DNA of 64,000 nt from an uncultured Dehalococcoidia bacterium (GTDB lineage Bacteria > Chloroflexota > Dehalococcoidia > Lucifugimonadales > UBA3495). Made by a program: the position numbers and the translations under genes. Location of the stretch: the NCBI GenBank assembly GCA_958296445.1, contig OY282565.1:2187570-2251569 (forward strand), written 5' to 3'. Below, one piece after another: positions 18,008 to 27,079 of the stretch. Each line of letters opens with the position of its first letter. The first letter of the stretch is position 1. The notes below the pieces were generated by a model. It was given only the letters and a program-made list of their open reading frames with translations. It was not told the origin of the DNA and made no database searches.

Positions 18008-19543
18008 ATGTCAAAGCATTTCCGCAAAATCCCGTGGCTTGCCGCGGCCTTTCTGCTTGCCCTCAGCCTTATAGCCGGAACCGTCCTGGCCCACGAGGGG
18101 CGCCCCGTCGGCGACTACCGCTTCATCGTCGGCTGGCAGAATGAACCCGCCCTAGAAAACGCAAGGAACGCCGTATCCGTCCGAATCAACAAGATAGTGG
18201 CAGTCGCCCCCGCCGAAAGCGGCGCAATGAGCGGCCAGCACACCCACAACGGCGCCGCCGAAGCGGCATCCCCTATGTCCGTTTCCCTGCAAGCCGACGT
18301 CGACCCCCTTTCCGGCGTCAACGTCCAAATCATCACCGAAGGCTTCTCCTTCAGCCCCGAAAACGTCAACGGCCAGCACATGGACGGCAAAGGCCACGCC
18401 CACATCTACGTCGACGGCGTAAAACTGACCCGGGTTTACACCCCCTGGCTTCACCTCGACGGCCTAGAACCCGGTATGCGCGAAATCAAAGTAATCCTGA
18501 ACGACAACAACCACAACACCTACACCTGGAACGGCGAAGCGGTCGAGGCCACAACCCATATATCCGTTCCCGACCCGACAGAGGCAACCCCCCACCCCGA
18601 CTCGGAAACCCTCGAGGCCGAAAACCCCATTCACGTCTGCTTGAGCCTAGAATCCGACCCCTTGGGCGGCGCCAACCTCTTTGTCCAAATCCAGGGCATA
18701 GATTTCGCCCCGCAGAACGCCGGATTAAAACATATACCCGGCGAGGGCCACGCCCATATCTACGTCAACGACGTCAACGTCAGCCGGCTCTACGGCAACG
18801 CTTTCCAGCTCGGCAAGCTGGCCGAAGGCATCAACGAAGTGCGCGTAACCCTCAACTCCAACAACCATCAAACCTACACCCGCAACGGCCAGCCCGTCGA
18901 AGCTATGGCCTACATCAACATCGCCCCCGGCGCAGGCGGCGGCGGTTACGGCAATCCCACGTCCCCGTCCGGTACAAGTGAAAGCGAAAGCCATGCCCAC
19001 AGCGAGGGCCGCCATTCGTCCCCCCCGCCATCCGGCGCCAACCCCTCAGACAGCGCCCCAACGCAACAAAACTCCCAAGCCCTCCCGGTAGATGGGCTAG
19101 AGGGTTCCCTCCAAGTGGAAGTCACCCACCCCGCCACCGGAGCATCCCGGACGATGAATCTCTACGCCGCCTTTGGCGACCCCGGACACTACGTCGCCGA
19201 CCTGATCCCCACCGCCGCCGGAGTCTACGAGTTCCGGGTATTCGGAACCGTCGAAGGCATCGAAATGGACGAAACCTTTGTTTCCCTAGGCGCGGGCGGC
19301 GATTTCGACGACATCCAAAGCTCCGCGGAACTCCAATTCCCCGAACAACTGCCCGAAATCCGCGAAATCGAAAGCGGCGTCCGCGGCGCCCTGAACACCG
19401 CCCAGCAGGCCCAGGATACCGCCCTAGCCGCCCAGAACAGCGGCAACAACACCCTAGCCATCGTCGCCCTCATAGTTGGCATCATCGGCATCGTCTTGGG
19501 CGCAGGCGGCATCTTCGCCGCCCTGCGGTCAAGGCAAGCCTAG
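18008..19543 (+). CDS. Secreted, membrane-anchored protein with duplicated HAHIYVDG domain
   Basis: About 511 residues. The ATG at 18008 is preferred because AAGGAG (17997-18002) overlaps the alternative GTG at 18002. Signal peptide at about residues 5-28 ending in VLA-HEG. Two homologous domains (about 90-195 and 205-300) each contain GHAHIYVxxVxxxRxY and an LNxNNHxTYTxNGxxVEA segment. A Ser/His-rich linker, a third beta-rich domain, a short coiled coil and a C-terminal membrane helix (LAIVALIVGIIGIVLGAGG) follow. Conserved histidines and the neighbouring CopC-CopD gene suggest periplasmic metal-related function. No certain family name. Confidence 0.78.
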   Translation: MSKHFRKIPWLAAAFLLALSLIAGTVLAHEGRPVGDYRFIVGWQNEPALENARNAVSVRINKIVAVAPAESGAMSGQHTHNGAAEAASPMSVSLQADVDPLSGVNVQIITEGFSFSPENVNGQHMDGKGHAHIYVDGVKLTRVYTPWLHLDGLEPGMREIKVILNDNNHNTYTWNGEAVEATTHISVPDPTEATPHPDSETLEAENPIHVCLSLESDPLGGANLFVQIQGIDFAPQNAGLKHIPGEGHAHIYVNDVNVSRLYGNAFQLGKLAEGINEVRVTLNSNNHQTYTRNGQPVEAMAYINIAPGAGGGGYGNPTSPSGTSESESHAHSEGRHSSPPPSGANPSDSAPTQQNSQALPVDGLEGSLQVEVTHPATGASRTMNLYAAFGDPGHYVADLIPTAAGVYEFRVFGTVEGIEMDETFVSLGAGGDFDDIQSSAELQFPEQLPEIREIESGVRGALNTAQQAQDTALAAQNSGNNTLAIVALIVGIIGIVLGAGGIFAALRSRQA

Positions 19544-19558
19544 CTACCGGGCCGCCCG

Positions 19559-20203
19559 TTGGCTACCCAGCCGCACAACCCCTCCGGCGGTTCCGCCCTA
19601 GGCGGGATGATAGATTATTTCCGCGGCTTGCCCCGCGGCTTGCCCCGCGGTTTGCCCCGCGGTTTGTATGTAACCTCGTCCCGCCGGAAACCGTCATCCC
19701 ACTCAGAACGGAACCATCCCGCCGCCCAACCCCGTCCGCCAAAAAACCGCCGGGCAATACTCCCCGCCGCGCTGCTCGCAGCATTGCTCGCCGCGCTGTT
19801 GCAGGAGAAAGAGCTTTTCGCCAAAGTGCGAGAGTATTCGTTCAACGATGCGGTGGACGCCATTGCTGGCATTCGTCGCGTGGGATATTTCCTATCGTGC
19901 GGCAACCCAGACTGCACCGACCATCGGGCGGCGGCTGAGCGGCTGGCGCTGTTCCTACGCGCCAACCCTACGCTGATGCCTTCCCCCGAAAGATTTTACG
20001 GGTGGCCTTGCCTGCGAAAGATGGTCAACGACCGCTATCGGGTTGGATACCGGCCCGAACAGCTTAGCTGGCGTAACCACGGAGACGGCGTAGGGTATGC
20101 GGTTGCGGTTGGCGAGGAACTGAACTTCGATTACATACTGCCTGCCACTGAAAAGACCAATTCGATTAACAGGACTAAGGCTAGTTGTGGAGTGGGCTGG
20201 TGA
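19559..20203 (+). CDS. Chimeric hypothetical ORF with copied signal peptide and foreign-looking insert
   Basis: 214 codons. The first part is doubtful: it covers a 12-bp tandem repeat (RGLPRGLPRGLPRGL). Residues about 66-80 (AILPAALLAALLAALL) closely copy the signal peptide region of the next gene (LLPAALLATLLAAL). From about 80 the composition changes abruptly and codes QEKELFAKVREYSFNDAV, VGYFLSCGNPDCTDH, RFYGWPCLRKMVNDRYRVGY and WRNHGDGVGY, from no family I recognise. Its TGA overlaps the GTG start of the CopC-CopD gene. A relic IS6-like inverted repeat lies just downstream, so the segment may have come with a mobile element. Confidence 0.4.
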   Translation: MATQPHNPSGGSALGGMIDYFRGLPRGLPRGLPRGLYVTSSRRKPSSHSERNHPAAQPRPPKNRRAILPAALLAALLAALLQEKELFAKVREYSFNDAVDAIAGIRRVGYFLSCGNPDCTDHRAAAERLALFLRANPTLMPSPERFYGWPCLRKMVNDRYRVGYRPEQLSWRNHGDGVGYAVAVGEELNFDYILPATEKTNSINRTKASCGVGW

Positions 20204-22509
20204 TTAACGCCTACCCAGCAAATGGAACAGAACCCCGGGCCCTGCTGCCCGCCGCGCTGCTGGCAACATTGCTGGCCGCGCTGTGCTGGTGGCTGCTGTC
20301 CCCTGCCGACGCCGCGGCCCACGCCAACCTAGCATCGGCAGACCCGCCGCCCAATTCCCAACTGGAAACCGCCCCGCGCCGCATCATAATCTGGTTCACC
20401 GAACCCATCGAACCCGCCTTCAGCGAAATAAAGGTTCTGGACACCACCGGGCAACAAGTAGACGCCGGGGACAGCATAGTTGACGACCTAAACCCGCTGG
20501 CAATGTCCGTAGGGCTCAACCCCGTTCCCGACGGAACCTACACCGTCGCCTGGAAAAACGTATCCACCGTTGACGGCCACCGGGTACGCGGCTCCTACGT
20601 GTTCGCCGTAGGCCAGCCCCTTTCCGCCGCCCCCGCCGCGGTAGCCGAGCAGCCCCTGCTACAATCGCCCGTCGCCCCGCCCCTGCGCTGGCTCGCCCTG
20701 CTCGGCGTCCTGACAATGGTAGGCGGGCTGGTCTTCGAGCTTCTAATAACCCGGCCCGCCCTTTCCGCCGCCCAACTTTCCCCCGCCCTGCAAAAAATGG
20801 GCCAAGCCCTGGCGGCCCGCTCATCGCGCCTTATGGCCCTGGCCCTCGCCGTCTTTCTAACCGCATCCATAGGCCAACTGCTGCTGCTGTCCGCCATTAC
20901 CCACGAAGTTTCCCTATGGCAAGCCCTCAGCGGCCCCCTATGGGACACCCTAACCGGCACCGAATGGGGCAAGCTATGGCTATGGCGCGTAGCCGCCGCC
21001 GCCGCCTTCGGCATCGCGCTCTACGGACTGCGCTTAATCCCTGAATCCCGCCCCCAGATATGGCAGACAGCGGTTCGCCTCCTGGCCCTAGCCGCAGGCG
21101 GCGCGGTAATGTGGGCCCTCGCCCTAACCGGCCACGGCGCGGCCACCATTGACATCAGAAATATGGCCCTAACCGCCGATTTCCTGCACCTGACCGCATC
21201 CGCTTTCTGGATTGGCGCCCTGTTCCATTTCGCCCTGAGCCTGCCCCTGATGCTGCGCGCCCTGCCCGACGCAGAGCGGCGGGAATGGCTGGCCGCTATG
21301 CTCCCCCGCTTTTCCGTGGTGGCCGCCCTGAGCGTGGCGGTAATAATCGTTACCGGCGTCTTCAGCGGTTGGGCGCAGATAACCGTAACCGAAGCGTTGA
21401 CCACCCCCTACGGCATAACCCTCATCGCCAAAGTCGCCCTGGTTCTGCCCCTGCTGCTGCTCGGCGCCGTCAACCTGCTGTGGGTGCGCCCCCGCCTGCG
21501 CCGCGACCCGGCCCCATCATCCTTGGGCGCCGCCGGCTGGCTAAAACGGCTGCTGCTAGGCGAGGCCGCCCTGGCCGTCCTGATACTGGCCGCAGTAGGA
21601 ATGCTCACCAGCCTAGAACCCGCCCGCCAAGTAGCCTCCCGGGAACTGGCCGAATCCCGGCAATCCCTAACTTTCAGCGACACCGTATCCGGCGACACCA
21701 TCCAACTGGAAGTCTCCCCCGGCCGCGTAGGCCCCAACAATCTCAGCATCACCCTGACCGACCGCCTAGGCCGCCCCATCGCCAACGCCAGCGAAGTAGC
21801 CGTGCGGCTGCTCTACCTAGAATCCGACCTAGGCGAGGACACCCTAACCGCCGCCCCCACCGGCAACGGCGTCTACCTCCGCAAGGACGCGCAACTAAGC
21901 ATCGCCGGAGTATGGCAAGCCGAGCTGATAGTGCGCCGCCCCGACGCCTTCGACGCCCGCACCGCCTTTCGCTTCGAGGCCCTAGCCGCCGGAACCGCAG
22001 GCAGCGCCGCCATATCCCCCGCCCCGGCAACGGCCTATCTAATGCTGGGCGCCGGACTCCTGATACTAGGGCTGCTGTTCCTAGGCGCCGGACTACCCCT
22101 AGGCGGCTGGTTCTCCCGCTCCGGCGCCGGCGTAATGACCCCCGGCGTAGTCGGCGTAGCCGCCGGACTGCTGCTGCTGTTCAACGCCCAACTAGGCATA
22201 GGCGGCGGCGAAACCCTACAAAATCCCTACCCCCCCACCCCCGAATCCCTAGCCGCCGGAGCCACAACCTACAACCAAATCTGCCAAACCTGCCACGGCG
22301 ACACCGGCCGCGGCAACGGCCCCGCCGCCCCCGGACTAAATCCCCCCCCGGCCGACCTAGTAGTTCACGTCCCCCTACACGCCGAAGCCGACCTCTTCCG
22401 CTTCATCCGCGACGGCATCCCCAACACAGCAATGACCCCCCTAAACAACCGCCTAACCGAAACCCAAATATGGCACCTAGTAAACTACATCCGCACCCTA
22501 GAGGAATAA
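20200..22509 (+). CDS. CopC-CopD fusion with C-terminal cytochrome c domain
   Basis: 769 residues from the GTG at 20200, which overlaps the upstream TGA and has GGAG before it. Signal peptide to about residue 40 (AADAAAHANL). CopC domain at about 40-140 (HANLASADPPPNSQ, TVAWKNVSTVDGHRVRGSY). CopD-type membrane region with about eight helices at 165-470. An extracytoplasmic beta region follows, then another membrane segment, then a class I cytochrome c at about 675-769 with the heme site CQTCHG (C695, C698, H699). CopC/CopD take up or sense periplasmic copper. The added cytochrome points to a redox step, which is inference. Confidence 0.9.
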   Translation: MINAYPANGTEPRALLPAALLATLLAALCWWLLSPADAAAHANLASADPPPNSQLETAPRRIIIWFTEPIEPAFSEIKVLDTTGQQVDAGDSIVDDLNPLAMSVGLNPVPDGTYTVAWKNVSTVDGHRVRGSYVFAVGQPLSAAPAAVAEQPLLQSPVAPPLRWLALLGVLTMVGGLVFELLITRPALSAAQLSPALQKMGQALAARSSRLMALALAVFLTASIGQLLLLSAITHEVSLWQALSGPLWDTLTGTEWGKLWLWRVAAAAAFGIALYGLRLIPESRPQIWQTAVRLLALAAGGAVMWALALTGHGAATIDIRNMALTADFLHLTASAFWIGALFHFALSLPLMLRALPDAERREWLAAMLPRFSVVAALSVAVIIVTGVFSGWAQITVTEALTTPYGITLIAKVALVLPLLLLGAVNLLWVRPRLRRDPAPSSLGAAGWLKRLLLGEAALAVLILAAVGMLTSLEPARQVASRELAESRQSLTFSDTVSGDTIQLEVSPGRVGPNNLSITLTDRLGRPIANASEVAVRLLYLESDLGEDTLTAAPTGNGVYLRKDAQLSIAGVWQAELIVRRPDAFDARTAFRFEALAAGTAGSAAISPAPATAYLMLGAGLLILGLLFLGAGLPLGGWFSRSGAGVMTPGVVGVAAGLLLLFNAQLGIGGGETLQNPYPPTPESLAAGATTYNQICQTCHGDTGRGNGPAAPGLNPPPADLVVHVPLHAEADLFRFIRDGIPNTAMTPLNNRLTETQIWHLVNYIRTLEE
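20211..20234. repeat. Relic IS6-like terminal inverted repeat
   Basis: CTACCCAGCAAA then TGGAACAGAACC matches the right terminal repeat at 40834-40858 except for one missing A and one substitution. It lies inside the 5' end of the CopC-CopD gene. A partial left-end match (GCTGTTGCA) occurs near 19793. Confidence 0.55.
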
Positions 22510-23025
22510 CACCCCCCGCACAAACCCCCACCAACCCCCGCCGAAACCCCACGCCTACCCGCACCATCCTCGCCCCCTACCCCACCATCCCCGCCGCTTA
22601 CCCGTCATTCCCATCGCTTACCCGTCATTCCCACCGTATACCCATCATTCCCACCGTATACCCGCCATTCCGAGCGCCACCTGTCATTCTGAGCAAAGCG
22701 AAGAATCCCACCTTGGGCCGCCAGACCCTTCCCTTAGCTCAAGGCAACAAAGCTGTCCGTAATTCCGAGCAAATATCCGTCATTCCGAGCACCGCCCGTC
22801 ATTCCAAGCCCCGCCTGTCATTCCAAGCGCCGCCCATCATTCCAAGCCCACCTGTCATTCTGAGCAAAGCGAAGAATCTCACCTTGGGCCGCCAGACCCT
22901 TCCCCTATCCCAAGTCGGCAAAGGGGAATTTCGCATTTTTCTCATCACAGCCGCACGCATACCCACCTTAGCAGGAAACAACGAAACACCCCCGAATCAC
23001 AAAACCACCCTAACCGGCACCCACC
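22510..23025. repeat. Repeat-rich intergenic region downstream of the copper genes and uvrB
   Basis: 516 bp between convergent genes with no gene seen. It contains two family B copies (about 22681 and 22854), each followed by TTGGGCCGCCAGACCCTTCC. Short GTCATTCC-type motifs recur, including an imperfect tandem CCCGTCATTCCCACCGTATA array at about 22590-22670. Confidence 0.8.
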
Positions 23026-25110
23026 CTAATCCCCCGCTCCCGCCATCGTTTTCTCCTCCACCGCCAGCAGACGCCGCAGCTCAAAAATCTCATCGCGGAA
23101 CTGCGCCGCCTTCTCAAACTGAAGCGACTTGGCGGCGTCTTTCATCTGCACCTCCAAATCCTTGACCACCTTGAACATATCGGCGCGGGACATTTCCTTG
23201 CGGACTGCATTGTAGCGGCCGCGGTTTTCGGCAATAGCCTTAATGCCCTCGGTAATATCGTGGACTTCCTTCTGAATACTCTGCGGCTCAATACCGTGGC
23301 GGCGGTTATGTTCGCTTTGCAATTGACGGCGGCGGCCCGTTTCGTTAATCGCCCGCTGCATCGAGTCGGTCACCCTATCAGCGTACATAACAACGTGCCC
23401 GTTGGCATGGCGGGCAGCCCGGCCTATCGTCTGTATCATCGACGTCTCAGAACGCAGATAACCTTCCTTGTCCGCGTCCAAAATAGCGACCAGACTCACC
23501 TCCGGCAAATCCAGCCCCTCCCGCAGCAGGTTAATGCCCACAATAACGTCGTACACCCCCAACCGCAGATCCCGCAGAATCTCAATGCGATCCAAAGTTT
23601 CAATGTCCGAATGCAGATAGGTATTGCGAATCCCCATCTCCGACAGATAATCGGCCAGTTCCTCGGCCATCCGTTTCGTCAAAGTAGTGACCAGCACCCG
23701 CTCAGCCCGCCCCACCCGCTCCTTGATTCTCCAAAGCAAATCGTCTATCTGCCCGGTAGTCGGCAGCACCTCAACAGTAGGATCCAGCAGCCCGGTAGGG
23801 CGGATAACCTGCTCCACCACCTGCCGGCTATGCTGCAACTCAAAAGGCCCTGGAGTAGCCGAAACATACACCACCTGGTTGATATGCTCTTCGTATTCGC
23901 TGAAATTCAGCGGGCGGTTGTCCAGCGCCGAAGGCAGCCGGAATCCGAACTCCACCAGCGTCTTCTTGCGCGAATAATCCCCGGCATACATCCCCCGCAC
24001 CTGCGGCAAAGTCATGTGCGACTCGTCAACAAACAGCAGATAATCCTCGGGAAAATAATCCAGCAGCGTCCAGGGAGCGCTGCCCGCGGCCCGCTGCGAA
24101 AGGTGCCGGGCATAGTTTTCTATCCCGGAGCAGAAACCGGCTTCCTGCAACATTTCCAGATCGTAGTTAGTGCGGCTCTCCAGCCGCGCCGCCTCCAGTA
24201 TCTTGCCCGCGCCCCGAAGCTCCCTGAGCCGTTCCTCCAGCTCAACCCGGATACCCTCAACAGCCAATTCCAGCTTATCTTTGGTGGTTACGAAGTGATT
24301 GGCCGGGTAGATAGCCACCTGCGGCAGCTCCGCCAGCTTCTCGCCGGTTAGCGGGTCAAGCTGCACAATCCGCTCCACCTCATCGCCAAAAAACTGTATC
24401 CGCACCGCCGCTTCCTCATACGCCGGCACCAGCTCCAGCACATCGCCCCGGACGCGAAACTTGGCCCGCGTAAGATCCAAATCGTTGCGCTCATACTGCA
24501 TATCCACCAGTTGCCGCACCAACTGGCTGCGATTGCGAATCTCCCCCACACTCACCTGCGCCACCAAGTTAAAGTAGTCATTGGGGTCGCCCAAACCATA
24601 GATACAGGACACCGACGCCACAATAAGCACATCGCGCCGGGTAAGCAACGAAGTAGTGGCCGACAAACGCAGCTTATCCAGCTCTTCGTTGACGCTGGAA
24701 TCCTTCTCAATGTAAGTGTCCGACTGCGGCACATACGCTTCCGGCTGGTAGTAATCATAATAGGAAACGAAGTATTCAACGGCGTTGTGCGGAAAAAACT
24801 CCCTGAACTCGGATGCAAGCTGCGCCGCCAGCGTCTTGTTATGCGCCATAACCAGCGTAGGCCGCTGCAACTGCTGCACAATGTTCGCCATAGTAAACGT
24901 CTTCCCGCTGCCCGTAACCCCCATCAGGCTCTGCCGCGACATCCCCCGCTCAACACCATCCGCCAGCCGGGCCACCGCCCCCGGCTGGTCCCCCGTCATC
25001 CCAAAATCCGCCGCCAACTGAAAAGCCCTGCTCTCCGCCCCCCCATTCCGCCGCTGGTTCACCTCCACCCCAGCCTCAGCCCACTTCCTACCCCGCGCAT
25101 AAGTAGTCAT
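23026..25110 (-). CDS. uvrB: Excinuclease ABC subunit UvrB
   Basis: 694 residues, ATG at 25110 with AGGGG upstream. Walker A GVTGSGKT (64-71), the beta-hairpin segment [21 protein letters not shown], and the helicase motif [11 protein letters not shown] are all present. The C-terminal UvrC-binding UVR motif ([20 protein letters not shown]) is intact. UvrB verifies damage and recruits UvrC in nucleotide excision repair. Its start lies only 2 bp after the antitoxin-like gene, so it may be co-transcribed with that module. Confidence 0.98.
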   Translation of the reverse strand: MTTYARGRKWAEAGVEVNQRRNGGAESRAFQLAADFGMTGDQPGAVARLADGVERGMSRQSLMGVTGSGKTFTMANIVQQLQRPTLVMAHNKTLAAQLASEFREFFPHNAVEYFVSYYDYYQPEAYVPQSDTYIEKDSSVNEELDKLRLSATTSLLTRRDVLIVASVSCIYGLGDPNDYFNLVAQVSVGEIRNRSQLVRQLVDMQYERNDLDLTRAKFRVRGDVLELVPAYEEAAVRIQFFGDEVERIVQLDPLTGEKLAELPQVAIYPANHFVTTKDKLELAVEGIRVELEERLRELRGAGKILEAARLESRTNYDLEMLQEAGFCSGIENYARHLSQRAAGSAPWTLLDYFPEDYLLFVDESHMTLPQVRGMYAGDYSRKKTLVEFGFRLPSALDNRPLNFSEYEEHINQVVYVSATPGPFELQHSRQVVEQVIRPTGLLDPTVEVLPTTGQIDDLLWRIKERVGRAERVLVTTLTKRMAEELADYLSEMGIRNTYLHSDIETLDRIEILRDLRLGVYDVIVGINLLREGLDLPEVSLVAILDADKEGYLRSETSMIQTIGRAARHANGHVVMYADRVTDSMQRAINETGRRRQLQSEHNRRHGIEPQSIQKEVHDITEGIKAIAENRGRYNAVRKEMSRADMFKVVKDLEVQMKDAAKSLQFEKAAQFRDEIFELRRLLAVEEKTMAGAGD

Positions 25111-25112
25111 GC

Positions 25113-25397
25113 TTATACCCCTGATGGATTTGTGTTATGTGCCGTGCCGTGCCGTCCGACAGGTTCACTGACAAAGTCGAAAACCCGAATGGTTCGCAGG
25201 CTGCTAACTTGAGTCTTGCCATCCTTGATTTTCTCCAATGCTGAGACCACTTCACCGGAAAACGTCTTGTCTCCGCACTGGATACACACTAGCGCAGGAA
25301 CGTTCTCCACGATAAAAGGCTGGGGAGCATCGCAAGCGCAGAACCGGGTTTGCTGTTTCTCAACAGTGCCGATACCGTGGCAGTAATAGCAATTCAT
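25113..25397 (-). CDS. YgiT-type zinc finger antitoxin-like protein
   Basis: 94 residues from the ATG at 25397, which overlaps the upstream stop as ATGA and has AGGAG before it. The N-terminus [10 protein letters not shown] and the later CIQCG give a CxxC...CxxC zinc site, as in the MqsA/YgiT family that partners DUF4258 or MqsR toxins. It is short and lacks a clear HTH domain. Less GC-rich than its neighbours, in line with transfer. Ends 2 bp before uvrB. Confidence 0.82.
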   Translation of the reverse strand: MNCYYCHGIGTVEKQQTRFCACDAPQPFIVENVPALVCIQCGDKTFSGEVVSALEKIKDGKTQVSSLRTIRVFDFVSEPVGRHGTAHNTNPSGV

Positions 25398-25750
25398 CTT
25401 TCTTCTCCTATATTGCGCCTGCGGTAGTTGTCTTGCCATTTGTCCGGGTAAGTCTCGTCTGGAAAATAAGCAGTAATAATCTGAGATTTGGGTGGATTCG
25501 CGCATAGTATATGAGCTACACGCCCGGCATTGTTTATTGTACCCCAAATAAGACAACAACTGCCTCTTGGGTCGTCAGGATAATCTTCTATAACTTGGGG
25601 ATCATCATCCAATAAAAGAAAGCGAATTTCTTCTTGGTTTGGCGTAGGACGTGACACCAATCGTTGGTTGTAATGTGGGGTATATCCTAACAAGCCAGAG
25701 GATTCCGCAAAGGCTAAAGCCGCAACACGACTCCGGTACATTTTCACCAC
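25394..25750 (-). CDS. DUF4258 toxin-like protein
   Basis: 118 residues. HYNQRLVSRPTPNQEEI, then QVIEDYPDDPRGSCCLIWG, then GRVAHILCANPP and IITAYFPD follow the DUF4258 pattern, a BECR-like putative toxin. It sits directly upstream of, and overlaps, a YgiT-type partner, the standard order for this module. A GTG or ATG near the N-terminus could be the true start. AT-richer than flanking genes. Toxicity has not been shown for this example. Confidence 0.8.
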   Translation of the reverse strand: MVKMYRSRVAALAFAESSGLLGYTPHYNQRLVSRPTPNQEEIRFLLLDDDPQVIEDYPDDPRGSCCLIWGTINNAGRVAHILCANPPKSQIITAYFPDETYPDKWQDNYRRRNIGEER

Positions 25751-25848
25751 CTAGACAAATCAGCGTAAACCTCTGGAACGCCTTGGGTTTCCGGCATTTG
25801 CGTATCCAATGCACAGTGCTAGAAATTATACCACACTGAAACCGCCCC

Positions 25849-26433
25849 CTACCCCCGCCGCGCAAACTGCTGCAAAGCCAACCTAATCCGATCCTCCACG
25901 CTCAACCCACCAGCCTCCGGTATCCCCTCAACCGCCGCCCGCGCCTCCGCTGCGGAATAGCCCAGCGCCGCCAGAGCCGCCAGCACTTCGCCGTTACCGC
26001 CGGAAACCCCTACCCCTCCCTCGCTCTCGATGTCCTCCACCTTGCCCCGAAGCTCCAGGATGATACGGTTCGCGGTGCGCCGCCCCACCCCCGGCGCGGC
26101 GGCCAGCGCCGCGGCGTCCCCCGATGCCACCGCCAACTGCAACGCCGCCGGATCCAGCGCCGACAGCAACGCCAGCCCCAGCCGCGGGCCAACCCCCGAC
26201 ACCCCGGTCAGCAGAGTAAACAGCCGCACCGAAGCATCATCAGGAAAGCCGTAAAGCGTCGGCAGCTCGTCGCGGACACGAAACAAAGTATGCAACGAAA
26301 CCGTATCGCCCGTCGCCCCCAGCCCGGCGATGGCGTTGGCCGGAACAAACACCTGCAACGTCACCCCGCCGACCGTGACGTGAATCCAGTCCGGGCCAAC
26401 GGACGCAAGCGTCCCCCGCAAGCCGACAATCAC
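25849..26433 (-). CDS. ruvA: Holliday junction DNA helicase subunit RuvA
   Basis: 194 residues, GTG start at 26433. MIVGLRGTL opens the OB domain. Helix-hairpin-helix motifs lie around residues 70-130 (LLTGVSGVGPRLGLALLS and AAPGVGRRTANRIILEL). The C-terminal RuvB-binding helices end at LALQQF. RuvA binds the junction as a tetramer. It follows ruvC by 40 bp in one minus-strand operon; ruvB is not in the window. Confidence 0.97.
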   Translation of the reverse strand: MIVGLRGTLASVGPDWIHVTVGGVTLQVFVPANAIAGLGATGDTVSLHTLFRVRDELPTLYGFPDDASVRLFTLLTGVSGVGPRLGLALLSALDPAALQLAVASGDAAALAAAPGVGRRTANRIILELRGKVEDIESEGGVGVSGGNGEVLAALAALGYSAAEARAAVEGIPEAGGLSVEDRIRLALQQFARRG

Positions 26434-26473
26434 AGCGCAACCCGGCGGCCTAGCAAAAGCATAACGCCGCGCC

Positions 26474-27001
26474 CTACCGTTCCCGTCCCGGCGGAATTTC
26501 CGTCAGCAACGCGCCCGCCGCCTGCCGCTGCGCCAAGTGGCACAGCCCCACCGCCAGAGCGTCGGCGGCGTCCGTTTCCAGCGTCGCCGGCAGCCCCAGC
26601 GTAGCCGCCACAATGCCCCGCATCTGCTCCTTGGTAGCCGCCCCGTAATCCGCCACCGCCCGCTTGACCTGAGCCGGCGCGTACTTGTGAATCGGTATCC
26701 CCTGACTGGCCGCTCCGATAAACACCACCGCCTGCGCCTGCCCGATAGCCAGCGACGAGCCGGGAAAACTCCGCTCGCCGCGCCCCACAAAAGGTTCCTC
26801 CACCGCCACCGCTGCGGGGCGAAAAATGGCAATCAGGTTCAGAATATGGCTATGCATCTGATAAAGCCGCTGCTCCAAAGGCATAGAGGACGGCAACGCA
26901 ATAACGCCATAATCCGCCGCTTCCACATCCGCCCCCTCCAAAACCACCCCATAACCCATCCGCAAAGTGCCAGGGTCAATCCCCAATACGGTCACAATCA
27001 A
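26474..27001 (-). CDS. ruvC: Crossover junction endodeoxyribonuclease RuvC
   Basis: 175 residues. The likely start is TTG at 27001 or the GTG two codons later. GIDPGTLRMGYGV carries the first catalytic Asp, AVAVEEPFVG the Glu, and ETDAADALAVGLCHL the C-terminal acidic pair. RuvC resolves Holliday junctions bound by RuvAB. It lies between the coiled-coil gene and ruvA, keeping the yebC-ruvC-ruvA order with one insertion. Confidence 0.97.
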   Translation of the reverse strand: MIVTVLGIDPGTLRMGYGVVLEGADVEAADYGVIALPSSMPLEQRLYQMHSHILNLIAIFRPAAVAVEEPFVGRGERSFPGSSLAIGQAQAVVFIGAASQGIPIHKYAPAQVKRAVADYGAATKEQMRGIVAATLGLPATLETDAADALAVGLCHLAQRQAAGALLTEIPPGRER

Positions 27002-27079
27002 CCCCCAGCCAAGCTAAGAATGGCGCAAATGGCGCGTCGCCAACGGATTCCGGGCAAGTATACAGCCTTTCGGGATTGA

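Noticed and set aside
21285..23165. 626-codon + strand Arg/Pro-rich open frame
   Set aside because: Alternate frame of the CopC-CopD gene running on into repeats.
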